A stretch of DNA of 64,000 bases from DATJPD01 sp035506575. Lineage in GTDB: Bacteria > Pseudomonadota > Alphaproteobacteria > CACIAM-22H2. Positions within the stretch are counted from its first letter, which is position 1, and the number at the start of each line of letters is the position of its first letter. Positions 33,233 to 41,625 of the stretch are shown piece by piece. Made by a program: the position numbers and the translations under genes. The stretch covers positions 1-64,000 of the forward strand of contig DATJPD010000038.1 in NCBI GenBank assembly GCA_035506575.1. Reading direction: 5' to 3'. The notes under the pieces were generated by a model. That model saw only the letters and a program-made list of their open reading frames with translations, was not told the origin of the DNA and did no database searches.

Positions 33233-33814
33233 TTACGCCGGCAATTGATAGCCGATCGCCGCTTCGATCTCGCACGTCTTCCTGACCGCCGGCCGCGCCA
33301 TCATGCGGCCGTAATGCGCAGACAGGCCCGGGAACAGGTCGGCAGGCGGACGGCCGGATCCGACGAAGCGCCAGAACAGCCGGAAGAGATGGATATCGGC
33401 AACGGAGTAGTCGTTCAGGATCCAAGGACGCCCGCCGAGCTTGCGTTCGGCGATGGCCCATACCTCCTTGGAGCGCTCGATGCCCTGGCGCCGCGCCGGG
33501 TGGATCGTGGACGCGATGAAGGACATCCACGAGACCGCCTGCGCCTCGACGAGCGGATCGCCGTGCGGTAGCAGCCCGGCCTCGGGAAAGCGCCTGGCGA
33601 GATAGAACAGGATGCCAGCAACCTCGGTCAACGGCGCGCCGTCGACCAGCAGCAGCGGTACCTTGCCCTCCGGATTGAGGGCCAGATAATCGGGCGCCCG
33701 GTTCTCCTCGCGCGTCAGCGAAATGGGCTGACTGTCGAACGGCCGGCCGATCTCGTGGAGGGCGATGTGCGGCGCCATCGAGCTCGAGCCCGGGCAAAAG
33801 TAGAGCTTCAACAT
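33233..33814 (-). CDS. Glutathione S-transferase-family protein
   Basis: 193 residues. The N-terminal LKLYFCPGSSSMAPHIALHEIG and NPEGKVPLLLVDGAPLTEVAGILFYLA are typical of the beta-class-like GSTs. The C-terminal domain has WILNDYSVADIHLFRLFWR. GSH-dependent detoxification or an unknown conjugation. Divergent from the VOC gene at 33911. Confidence 0.87.
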   Translation of the reverse strand: MLKLYFCPGSSSMAPHIALHEIGRPFDSQPISLTREENRAPDYLALNPEGKVPLLLVDGAPLTEVAGILFYLARRFPEAGLLPHGDPLVEAQAVSWMSFIASTIHPARRQGIERSKEVWAIAERKLGGRPWILNDYSVADIHLFRLFWRFVGSGRPPADLFPGLSAHYGRMMARPAVRKTCEIEAAIGYQLPA

Positions 33815-33836
33815 GAAAGCCTCGCCTGCGGTTGCC

Positions 33837-33865
33837 TTGACCCCACTTTAAGCCAGCCGCATAGT
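33837..33865 (+). promoter_or_regulatory. Sigma-70-like promoter for the VOC gene
   Basis: TTGACC (33837-33842), a 17-bp spacer and CATAGT (33860-33865). The start would be near 33872, about 39 bp before the ATG at 33911. It supports the downstream ATG over a longer GTG reading from 33755, which would lie upstream of the promoter and antisense to the GST. Confidence 0.5.
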
Positions 33866-33910
33866 CGAGGTAACGACGCATACGCCCAGGGAACCTCCCA
33901 AGGAACGCAT

Positions 33911-34333
33911 ATGCCGGTCGGCCTGGTCCACCATTTCAACATCGTGATCGCGCCGGCGCAGGCCGAGGAGACCTTGCGCTTCTACCGCGAGGTGCTCGGG
34001 CTCGAAGAGGGCTTCCGGCCCGATTTCGGGCCAACGCGTCCCGGCTGGTGGCTCTACGCCGGCGGCCATCCGGTGCTGCACGTGAGCGTTCGCAATGTCG
34101 CCTCGACCAAGGGGACTACCGGCAGCTTCGACCACATCGCATTGCGCGCGACAGGCCTCGCCGACATGCGCGCCTTGCTCAAGCGGTGCGGCATTCCGTT
34201 CGAGGAGCAGCGCGTCGACGACAACACGGTGCACCAGATCTTCTTCCACGACCCGAACGGATTGCGGGTGGAGCTCGACTACGAGCTCAGCGACGCCGAG
34301 GCCGCCGACGCCGCCTTGATGCCGGCGCGCTGA
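33911..34333 (+). CDS. VOC-family (glyoxalase/dioxygenase-fold) protein
   Basis: 140 residues from ATG 33911. Modules are VHHFNIVIAPAQAEETLRFYREVLGLEEG and GSFDHIALRATGLADMRALLKRCG...QIFFHDPNGLRVELDYE; His and Glu metal ligands are present. Paralogue of the VOC protein at 28707-29162. Substrate unknown. Convergent with the P-type ATPase, 9 bp apart. Confidence 0.87.
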   Translation: MPVGLVHHFNIVIAPAQAEETLRFYREVLGLEEGFRPDFGPTRPGWWLYAGGHPVLHVSVRNVASTKGTTGSFDHIALRATGLADMRALLKRCGIPFEEQRVDDNTVHQIFFHDPNGLRVELDYELSDAEAADAALMPAR

Positions 34334-34342
34334 TCCGCGCCC

Positions 34343-36877
34343 CTACGATTCCAGCCGCCGGCGCCACAGCGGCTTGAGCAGATCCAGGATGAGGAGCAGG
34401 CCGATCCCCGCGCCGGCGCAGACCGCAAGGTCGTCCGCGTGTAGCGGCCCGAACTGGAACAAGCCCCGCGCCGGTAGCCACGCCAGAGCTCCCCCGAGGA
34501 GCGCTCCGGTCGTGCTCAGCACCAGCCACAGGACACGATTGCCACGTACCGCCTGGATTAGCGAGGCGCTGAAGGAGCGGTTGACGAAAATCAGAGCCGC
34601 GTTCGTGAGCATGAGCGAGACGAAGGCGAGGGCCCGCACCTCATTGTCCGGCATTCCGGCATAGAGGGCGGCCACGTATACGCCGCCCACCAGCACGAAC
34701 GCCAGGACGCCCTGCACCACGCTCCATGCGACCAATGCGCCGGACAGCAAGGGGCTGTCCGGTGCCCGCGGCCGCCGACGCATCACGTCGCGCTCCTCCG
34801 CTTCGGCCTCAAAGGCGACCGAGCACACGGGATCGATCACCATTTCCAGGAACGCGATGTGGATCGGGGTGAAAATCAGCGGCCAGCCGAAGGCGAGCGG
34901 CAGAAGGGCGAGGCCGGCGATCGGAACGTGCACCGCCAGAATGTAGCCCATGGCCTTGCGCAGATTGTCGTAGATGCGCCGTCCGAGCCTGATCGTCGTC
35001 ACGATCGAGGCGAAATCGTCGTCCATCAGAACGATCGACGACGCCTCGCGCGCGACATCGGTGCCGCGGCCCCCCATGGCGATACCGATATGAGCGGCCT
35101 TCAGCGAGGGCGCATCGTTGACACCGTCGCCTGTCATCGCGACCACCTCACCCGCCGATTTGAGCGCGTTCACGATACGAAGTTTCTGCTCCGGCATGAT
35201 GCGGGCAAACACAGTCGCGGTCCGCACGCGTTTGGCGAGCTCCTCGTCGGTCATCTGTGTGAGCTGTTCGCCCGACACGCAGTCGCCGGATTCTATGCCG
35301 GCCTCGCGGGCGATCGCCTCGGCCGTGACCGGATAGTCGCCGGTGATCATCACCACGCGGATGCCGGCGGTCCGGCATTCTTCGATGGCACCGGGCACGG
35401 TGGGGCGGAGCGGATCGGCGAGGCCGACCAGCCCCACGAACGAGAACGAAAATCCGGTCTGGCTGGCCGGCAAATCGGCACCGGAGAACGCCGCCCTCGC
35501 GACCCCGAGAACGCGCATGCCCCGCCGCGCCATGTCATCGGCGGCGTCACGGACGCGGTCGAGTTCCGCGCCGGCGAGCCGGCACAATCCGGCGATCGCC
35601 TCAGGTGCTCCCTTCGCCGCCACGACGAAACCCGCATGGCCCCGCACGGTCCAGGCGTTCGACATCGCAAGCAGCCGTGGGGTGAGGCCGTATTCGCGCA
35701 CCAGAGCCAGGCCATCGGGCGGATACGCACGCGTGGCGATTGGTTCGGCCAGCGAATGGAACGCCTTCTCCATCGGGTCGAACGGGGTGAGCTTGCTCGC
35801 GAGAACTCCGCATTCGACGATCAGGGCGAACGCCGATGGGAGCACCGCTCGATCCGCGGATAGCTGAAGCGTCTTGCCGCCGGCGCTCACTTCGGCGATC
35901 GACATCCGGTTCTGGGTCAACGTGCCGGTTTTGTCGGTGCACAGGACGGTCGCGGCGCCCAGCGTCTCGATGGCTGCCGCACGGCGCGTGAGAACGCGCG
36001 CCCGCGAGATCCGCCAGGCGCCCATCGCCATGAACACCGTCAGGACGAGCGGGAACTCCTCGGGCATCAACGACATGCCGAGCGCGATGCCGGCCAGGAT
36101 GCCGTCCAGCCAGCCGCCCCGCAGCAGCCCGAACAGGAGGATGGCCGCGACGCTGAAGCCCAGGCCGATCGCGGCAAAGCTGCGGACGAGGACGCGCGTC
36201 TGCACCGCAAGGCGCGGCGGCTCCGTCTCGATCTCGCCCAACGCGAGGCCGATGCGGCCGATCTCGCTGCGGCCGCCCGTCGCATGTACCTCGGCCATTC
36301 CTTGCCCGGCCACGACCATCGTGCCCGAGAACAGATGCGGCAAATCATCGCCGCCGGGCCGGACGGGCCCCATCGGTGCCTGGCCGCCGGCCGGCTGCTT
36401 GCGGACAGGAACCGATTCGCCGGTCAGCAGCGATTCGTCGGTCTGCACGCCGTGACCCGAGACGAGCGTCGCATCCGCCGGAACACGGTCCCCTTCGGCA
36501 AGAACGAGAAGATCGCCTCGAACCACGTCACGGCCGGCGATACGCTGCTGCTGTCCGTCGCGGATGACGAGCGCCCGCGGGCTCGTGAGGTCGCGCAGCG
36601 CCTCCAGCACGCGCTCGGTCCGGCTCTCCTGGATGACGGCGATCGACACCGACAAGGTCGCAAAGACCATGAGGATCGCCGCCTCTTGCGGATCGCCGAG
36701 CGCCAGATAGACGGCACCCGCGGCCAACAAGAGGCCGAACATCGGCTCGCGCACGACCTCGATGATGATGCGGAGTGGTGTGCGCCGCGGCGGCCGGGGC
36801 AGCTCATTGGGCCCTTCGCGCCGAAGCCGCTCGGCCGCCTCGGACGCCATGAGACCCGTCAGGGTTTTATTGGTCAT
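34343..36877 (-). CDS. Cation-translocating P-type ATPase (P2-like)
   Basis: 844 residues. The actuator-domain TGES motif (152-155) and phosphorylation motif DKTGTLTQNR with Asp315 are complete, as are KGAPEAI in the nucleotide-binding domain and TGDGVNDAPSLKAAHIGIAMG in the hinge. The ion-site helix M4 reads MPEEFPLV (about 271-278), not PEGLP (Ca2+/Na+,K+) or CPC (heavy metals). The M6 region reads AFLEMVIDPVCSVAFEAE. About ten membrane helices. The ion is therefore uncertain; Ca2+, Mg2+ or Mn2+ are candidates. Follows a cytochrome b gene by 31 bp behind an FNR-type box, suggesting microaerobic expression. Confidence 0.9.
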   Translation of the reverse strand: MTNKTLTGLMASEAAERLRREGPNELPRPPRRTPLRIIIEVVREPMFGLLLAAGAVYLALGDPQEAAILMVFATLSVSIAVIQESRTERVLEALRDLTSPRALVIRDGQQQRIAGRDVVRGDLLVLAEGDRVPADATLVSGHGVQTDESLLTGESVPVRKQPAGGQAPMGPVRPGGDDLPHLFSGTMVVAGQGMAEVHATGGRSEIGRIGLALGEIETEPPRLAVQTRVLVRSFAAIGLGFSVAAILLFGLLRGGWLDGILAGIALGMSLMPEEFPLVLTVFMAMGAWRISRARVLTRRAAAIETLGAATVLCTDKTGTLTQNRMSIAEVSAGGKTLQLSADRAVLPSAFALIVECGVLASKLTPFDPMEKAFHSLAEPIATRAYPPDGLALVREYGLTPRLLAMSNAWTVRGHAGFVVAAKGAPEAIAGLCRLAGAELDRVRDAADDMARRGMRVLGVARAAFSGADLPASQTGFSFSFVGLVGLADPLRPTVPGAIEECRTAGIRVVMITGDYPVTAEAIAREAGIESGDCVSGEQLTQMTDEELAKRVRTATVFARIMPEQKLRIVNALKSAGEVVAMTGDGVNDAPSLKAAHIGIAMGGRGTDVAREASSIVLMDDDFASIVTTIRLGRRIYDNLRKAMGYILAVHVPIAGLALLPLAFGWPLIFTPIHIAFLEMVIDPVCSVAFEAEAEERDVMRRRPRAPDSPLLSGALVAWSVVQGVLAFVLVGGVYVAALYAGMPDNEVRALAFVSLMLTNAALIFVNRSFSASLIQAVRGNRVLWLVLSTTGALLGGALAWLPARGLFQFGPLHADDLAVCAGAGIGLLLILDLLKPLWRRRLES

Positions 36878-36908
36878 CGTCCCCGCCGGAACTGGCGTGC
36901 AGTCGGAG

Positions 36909-37592
36909 TCAGTGGGGGTCCGCCGGCTTGCGTCCGGTGATCATCGCGCGGACGAGGTTCTCGTGATGGGCCAGGCTCGACAATATGACGCCCGCGAGGT
37001 GCAGCCCGATCAGCACGAGCATCACATTCGCGATCAACTCGTGGGCTTGCCGCCACGCGCGGCCCGGCCGTGGCGCGCGCGCCCGTCGCTCGCCGGACCG
37101 CCGGACTTCCTGGGGCGGTTCAGCAACCGCAGTTGGCGCCGGCGCGACGGTCGCGGTTGCCGTCACCAGTCCGGCGAGCGGGCCGGCGTTGTTGCGGATG
37201 GCGTAGGTCACAAGGCCGGTCGCTACGAGGGCCGTCAGTCCCAGCAAGAGCGCAAGTACCATGGCTCCGCCGGCCGGGCTGTGGCCGAGGTAGCGCTTGG
37301 CCTGGAAGGCCGCGAGGTCACGCACGTAGCCGAAAACAGCCGAGGGGCCGAACACGAACTCCGAAAAACGGGCGTGGCGGGGCCCAACGAAGCCCCACAC
37401 GATCCGCAAGGCTATGAGCCCGGTGACCGCATAGCCCGCCCACACATGGACGGCGAGCGCCTCGTCTCCGACGATATAGGCGATGGCGAACGCGGCGACG
37501 AGCGACCAGTGGAACACGCGGACGAACGGGTCCCACACCGCAATCTCATCGCGATTTGCACCGGCTGACGGCAGGGCCTCCACATGATCCAC
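36909..37592 (-). CDS. Cytochrome b561/b-type membrane protein
   Basis: About 227 residues from a GTG at 37592; later GTG codons (37583, or the one at AVWDP) are possible starts because the predicted promoter is very close. Four membrane helices carry haem-b His candidates: RVFHWSL, LAVHVWAGY, QAHELIANV and GLHLAGVIL. Between helices 3 and 4 is a Pro/Arg-rich cytoplasmic loop (EPPQEVRRSGERRARAPRPGR). It probably passes electrons between quinone and a partner. Cotranscribed with the P-type ATPase. Confidence 0.85.
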   Translation of the reverse strand: MDHVEALPSAGANRDEIAVWDPFVRVFHWSLVAAFAIAYIVGDEALAVHVWAGYAVTGLIALRIVWGFVGPRHARFSEFVFGPSAVFGYVRDLAAFQAKRYLGHSPAGGAMVLALLLGLTALVATGLVTYAIRNNAGPLAGLVTATATVAPAPTAVAEPPQEVRRSGERRARAPRPGRAWRQAHELIANVMLVLIGLHLAGVILSSLAHHENLVRAMITGRKPADPH

Positions 37593-37627
37593 AATGTGAA
37601 TCCGACCACGGTTTCCGCCGCATGGCT

Positions 37628-37641
37628 TTGATCTGAATCAA
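37628..37641 (-). promoter_or_regulatory. FNR/FixK-type box TTGAT-N4-ATCAA
   Basis: TTGATCTGAATCAA is a perfect match to the FNR/FnrL/FixK consensus. It lies 36 bp upstream of the cytochrome b GTG and just outside RraA's stop. At the usual class II position (-41.5) transcription would begin around 37593, at the annotated start. This implies a leaderless transcript or a start a few codons later (37583). It predicts induction of the cytochrome b plus ATPase pair at low oxygen. No FNR-type regulator gene is in the window. Confidence 0.6.
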
Positions 37642-37653
37642 GGTGCCCGGGCG

Positions 37654-38370
37654 TTAGCGTCCGGTCTTCTTGCGCCAGGCGGCAAAGTCGGTCTTCGTCT
37701 GCTCTTCGGTGGCCGGATAGAGGCCGAGGATCGAGCGGCCTTTCTGCACCTCCTCGGTCACGAAGTCCTCGAACGCGGTCATCTCCACCCCTTCTGCGGC
37801 GATCTCCTCCACGAGGTGCGCCGGGATGATGACCACGCCATCGCCGTCGCCGACCACCACGTCGCCGGGGAACACGGCCACGTCGCCGCAGCCGATCGGC
37901 ACGTTGATGTCGAGTGCTTGATGCAGGGTGATGTTGGTGGGGGCCGAGGGGCGGTTGTGATAGGCGGGGATGGCGAGCTTCGCGATCTCCGGCGAATCGC
38001 GGAAGCCTCCGTCCGTGACCACACCGGCCACGCCGCGCTTCATGAGGCGCGTCACCAGGATCGAGCCGGCCGAGGCGGCGCGCGGATCCTTGCGGCTGTC
38101 CATGACCAGCACCGCACCAGGCGGGCAGTCCTCGACGGCCTTGCGCTGCGGGTGGCTGCGATTCTGGAACACCGTGATCGGGTTCAGGTCTTCGCGTGCC
38201 GGGATGTAGCGCAAGGTGAACGCCTCGCCGACCATCGGCCCCGCGTCCGGATTGAGCGGGTGCACGTCCTGGATGAACTGGTTGCGCAGGCCGCGCTTGT
38301 ACAAGGCCGTGCACAACGTCGCCGTGCTGACGCCCTTGAGCTTCTCGCGAGTTTCCGGCTTGAGCGCCAT
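37654..38370 (-). CDS. RraA-family protein (HMG/CHA aldolase-like)
   Basis: 238 residues. The RraA core is GAVLVMDSRKDPRAASAGSILVTRLMKRGVAGVVTDGGFRD, INVPIGCGDVAVFPGDVVVGDGDGVVIIP, then HLVEEIAAEGVEMTAFEDFV. The motif G-x20-R-D (TDGGFRD) binds the divalent metal and oxaloacetate-like substrates in the aldolase branch. Despite the name, many such proteins are oxaloacetate decarboxylases or HMG aldolases rather than RNase E inhibitors. Its role here is probably catabolic. Confidence 0.87.
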   Translation of the reverse strand: MALKPETREKLKGVSTATLCTALYKRGLRNQFIQDVHPLNPDAGPMVGEAFTLRYIPAREDLNPITVFQNRSHPQRKAVEDCPPGAVLVMDSRKDPRAASAGSILVTRLMKRGVAGVVTDGGFRDSPEIAKLAIPAYHNRPSAPTNITLHQALDINVPIGCGDVAVFPGDVVVGDGDGVVIIPAHLVEEIAAEGVEMTAFEDFVTEEVQKGRSILGLYPATEEQTKTDFAAWRKKTGR

Positions 38371-38485
38371 CTATCTGTCCTCCCGTTGGATCGGCTGTTT
38401 GTACGCGACCCTGCAGGCGGATTCAAACCGAGCGGACCAGAAAACCGCTATAGTCCGGGCACACGACCCACGGAGCTTATTGACG

Positions 38486-38896
38486 ATGGCCAAAGCGAAA
38501 GTCTGGTACGAGAACCCGAAAGGCACCGCCCCCGCACAGGGGCTTTATTCGCATGTCGGCGGGGTGACGGGCGGAACCCTGCTGTTCATCGCGGGCCAGC
38601 TCGCCGTGGGCTCCAAGGGCGAGGTCGTCGGCAAGGGCGATTTCGCCGCCCAGTTCCGGCAGGTGTTCAAGAATCTCGGCGACGTGCTCAAGGGAATGGG
38701 CTGCGACTACGGGTCCGTGATCAAGTTTACGACGTACCTCGTGCACTCGCAGGACATCGAGCTGTTCATGGCCGAGCGCGCCAGGCTGTTTCCAAAGCTG
38801 TTCAAGGGCGCCTTTCCGCCGAACACGCTGCTCATCGTCGACCGGCTGGTCAAAGAGGACTTCGTGATCGAGGTCGAGGCGGTCGTCGGCGCTTAG
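38486..38896 (+). CDS. Rid (YjgF/YER057c/UK114)-family protein
   Basis: 136 residues from ATG 38486. One Rid domain: TGGTLLFIAGQLAVGSKGEVVGKGDFAAQFRQVF, VIKFTTYLVHSQDIELF, then FPPNTLLIVDRLVKEDFVIEVEAVV. Canonical RidA deaminases have Arg in PARSCVEV; here it reads PPNTLLIV, so the imine-deaminase Arg seems to be missing, placing it in another Rid subgroup. Divergent from the RraA-like gene over 115 bp. Confidence 0.88.
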   Translation: MAKAKVWYENPKGTAPAQGLYSHVGGVTGGTLLFIAGQLAVGSKGEVVGKGDFAAQFRQVFKNLGDVLKGMGCDYGSVIKFTTYLVHSQDIELFMAERARLFPKLFKGAFPPNTLLIVDRLVKEDFVIEVEAVVGA

Positions 38897-39102
38897 CCCT
38901 GGGAGCGCCGCACCTTCGAGTGGCTCAACTCCTGGCCGTCGCCGAACCCCTCGCGTCCGGTGTGCGGGATGGTGTCGCGATCGCGCTCGCCGCGCGCCAC
39001 CTTGGGGTCGTTGCTCATGCTGCCGCGCAGGCCCTCGCGCCCGGAGCGCCGGGGACGGGGCTTCTTGCTGCGGTCGGGCTTCTTTGCCGGTGCGGTCATC
39101 AC
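38893..39102 (-). CDS. Small basic protein of unknown function
   Basis: 69 residues (or 68 from the second Met), rich in Lys, Arg and Asp, with repeat-like elements GREGLRGSMSNDPKVARGERDRD and TGREGFGDG. No hydrophobic core or signal, so it is probably disordered. The 3' end overlaps the convergent Rid gene by 4 bp. The low complexity and lack of a Shine-Dalgarno make this uncertain, but it does not look like a simple antisense shadow because most of it lies outside other genes. Confidence 0.42.
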   Translation of the reverse strand: MMTAPAKKPDRSKKPRPRRSGREGLRGSMSNDPKVARGERDRDTIPHTGREGFGDGQELSHSKVRRSQG

Positions 39103-39138
39103 GAGACAAACACCGCGCAGCGCGCCTAGTTCCGCCCT

Positions 39139-41472
39139 TTATTCCGCGGCCGCCGCGTGCAGATGCAGGGCCTCCCACACCCGCCGCGGCGTCGCCGGCA
39201 TGTCGATGTGCCGGATTCCCGCCTTGCGGTTGAGGGCGTCGACGATCGCATTGATCACCGCCGGCGGGGAGCCGACCGCGCCGGCCTCGCCGGCCCCCTT
39301 GATGCCCAGCGGGTTGGCCGTACACGGCACGTTATGCGTGGAGAACGAGAAGAAGGGCAGATTGTCCGCGCGCGGCATCGTGTAGTCGAGGAACGAGCCG
39401 GAAAGCAGCTGGCCGCTGTCGTCGTAGACTGTGTGCTCATGGAGCGCCTGGCCGATGCCCTGGACGACGCCGCCATGCACCTGCCCTTCGAGCAGCAGCG
39501 GGTTGATGACCGCGCCGAAATCGTCGACCACGGTGTAGCGGTCGATCGCGACCACCCCGCTGTCCGGGTCGATCTCCACCTCGACGATATGGCAGCCGTT
39601 CGGAAACGTGTTCGCGGTCGGGGTCCGCGTGTTCGTCGTATCCAGTCCCGGCGTCATTCCCTTGGGTAGCTTCGCCGGGTCGCGCGCCGCCGCAGCGACC
39701 GCGAACAGGTCGATCCGCCGGTCGGTGCCGACGATGCGGAACTCGCCGCCGCCGTACTCGATGTCCGAGGCGGCCGCCTCCAGCAGGTGGGCGGCGATCT
39801 GGCCGCCTTTGGCGATCACCTCCTTCGCCGCGTCGTGGAGGGCCGTGCCCGCCACCGGCAGCGCCCGTGAGCCGCCGGTGAGGCCGCGCGGGCTGCGGTC
39901 GGTGTCGCCGTAGACGACGTCGATCCGGTCGGCGTCGATGCCGAGGCGGTCTGAGACGAGCTGCTTGTACGAGGTCACGAGGCCGGTCCCGTACTCCTGG
40001 TTGCCCATCACGAGCTCGACACGATCGCCCTTGAACTCGATCGACGCCGTCTCGGGGAACCCGCCGCCGCAGCGCTCGGTGTAGGTCGCCATGCCGCGGC
40101 CGCGCAGCTTGCCGCGGCGTTCGCTCTCCTGCCGGCGCTTGTCGAAGCCGGCCCAGTCGGCCGCCTTCATGCATAGATCCATGACGTGCTCGAACTCGCC
40201 GGAATCGAACACGACCTTGGTCGCGGTCGTATAGGGCATCGCCTGCGGCGGAATGAAGTTGATCCGGCGGATGGCGTCCGGCGTCATCCCGAGCTCGCGC
40301 GCTGCCGCGTCCACCAGGCGCTCCATCAGGTACGCCGCCTCAGGGCGGCCGGCGCCGCGATACGCGCAAACGGGAACGGTGTTGGTGCACACGCCCTTCA
40401 CGTTGATGGCGATCGCCGGCGTGGTGTAGATGCCGCACAAGAGATCGCTCGAACGTGTCGGAATGAACGGCCCGAGCGGCGACAGGTACGCGCCGAGATT
40501 GGCGACCAGCGAGACCTTGAGGCCGAGAAACTTGCCGCGCTCGTCGACCGCGAGCTCGGCATGGGTGAAGTGGTCGCGGCCCTGGTTGTCGGAGACAAAA
40601 CCCTCGGAGCGCTCGGACTGCCACTTGACCGGGCGCTTCAGCTTGCCTGTCGCCCACGTGACCAGCGCCTGCTCGGGATAGAGAAAGGCCTTCATGCCGA
40701 AACCGCCGCCGACGTTCGGCGGCGTCACGACCCGCACCTTCTCCTTGGGCAGCTTCAGGACGCCGTCGGCCAGGGTGTCGCGCACGAAGTGCGAGCCCTG
40801 CGTGCCGGTATAGAGGACCGGCCGGCCGGTCGCGGCATCCCAGTCGCCGATGGCGTTGCGCGGCTCCATCGAGTTGGCCACGACGCGGTTGTTGATCGCA
40901 TCGAGCGTGATCACGCGCGCGGCCTTGGCGAACGCGGCTTCGGTCGCCTTGAAGTCGCACATGTCGTTGTCCCAGTCGAAGACCAGGTTGCCGGGGATCG
41001 TGTCGAAGAGCTGCGGTGCTCCGGGCTTCAGGGCGTCCCGCCCGTCCGTCACCGCCGGCAGGGTCTCGTAGTCGACCTCGATGGCCTCGGCGGCATCCTT
41101 CGCCTGAGCCAGGGTCTCGGCCACGACGAGCGCCACCGGCTGGCCGACATGACGGACCTTGCCGATCGCGAGCACCGGGCGCGGGGTATCATAGCGCGCC
41201 TTGCCGTCCCGGCTCGTGAGCGGGTGCATGCAGGGGATATCGCCGAGGCCGTCCTTGCGCACGTCCTCGCCGGTCAAGGCGAGGAGGACGCCCGGCATGG
41301 TGCGCGCCCGGCTCGCGTCCACGCGCCTGAGATTCGCGTGCGCGACCGTCGAGCGCAGCACGTAGGCGTGCGCCATGCGCGGCAGGGAAATGTCATCGGT
41401 ATAGCGGCCCTTGCCCGTGGTCAGGGTCAGGTCTTCGTGACGTTTCACCGGCTGTCCGACGGAGAATTTCAT
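39139..41472 (-). CDS. Molybdenum hydroxylase (xanthine dehydrogenase/CoxL form II) large subunit
   Basis: 777 residues. The N-terminal KRHEDLTLTTGKGRYTDDI starts the a/b-hammerhead. The MoCo-binding domain has GGGFGMKAFLYPEQ, the signature AYRGAGRPEA (about residues 370-379; form I CO dehydrogenases have AYRCSFR instead) and the catalytic Glu729 in IKGAGEAGAVGSPPA. It should hydroxylate an aldehyde, purine or aromatic N-heterocycle using water. No small [2Fe-2S] or medium FAD subunit gene lies beside it, so these must come from elsewhere. Divergent from the acyl-CoA synthetase over 153 bp. Confidence 0.9.
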   Translation of the reverse strand: MKFSVGQPVKRHEDLTLTTGKGRYTDDISLPRMAHAYVLRSTVAHANLRRVDASRARTMPGVLLALTGEDVRKDGLGDIPCMHPLTSRDGKARYDTPRPVLAIGKVRHVGQPVALVVAETLAQAKDAAEAIEVDYETLPAVTDGRDALKPGAPQLFDTIPGNLVFDWDNDMCDFKATEAAFAKAARVITLDAINNRVVANSMEPRNAIGDWDAATGRPVLYTGTQGSHFVRDTLADGVLKLPKEKVRVVTPPNVGGGFGMKAFLYPEQALVTWATGKLKRPVKWQSERSEGFVSDNQGRDHFTHAELAVDERGKFLGLKVSLVANLGAYLSPLGPFIPTRSSDLLCGIYTTPAIAINVKGVCTNTVPVCAYRGAGRPEAAYLMERLVDAAARELGMTPDAIRRINFIPPQAMPYTTATKVVFDSGEFEHVMDLCMKAADWAGFDKRRQESERRGKLRGRGMATYTERCGGGFPETASIEFKGDRVELVMGNQEYGTGLVTSYKQLVSDRLGIDADRIDVVYGDTDRSPRGLTGGSRALPVAGTALHDAAKEVIAKGGQIAAHLLEAAASDIEYGGGEFRIVGTDRRIDLFAVAAAARDPAKLPKGMTPGLDTTNTRTPTANTFPNGCHIVEVEIDPDSGVVAIDRYTVVDDFGAVINPLLLEGQVHGGVVQGIGQALHEHTVYDDSGQLLSGSFLDYTMPRADNLPFFSFSTHNVPCTANPLGIKGAGEAGAVGSPPAVINAIVDALNRKAGIRHIDMPATPRRVWEALHLHAAAAE

Positions 41473-41625
41473 GAACCAAGCCTCCTTATCGGCCGCGAAT
41501 ATGGGGAGCGATGGACAAAACTTACAGGGGTCGCCGCCGCGAGTCGACCAAGGGGGCGGGGATCGACTAAGCTTTCAGGCAATAGCGGCCGAGCCGCCCA
41601 AGGGGACGGCCAAGGGAGGATTTGG

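Noticed and set aside
40186..41625. Very long plus-strand N-terminal extension of the acyl-CoA synthetase (1038 codons in total)
   Set aside because: The extension is antisense to the molybdenum hydroxylase, has GC-rich shadow composition, and the true ATG at 41626 has a good Shine-Dalgarno.
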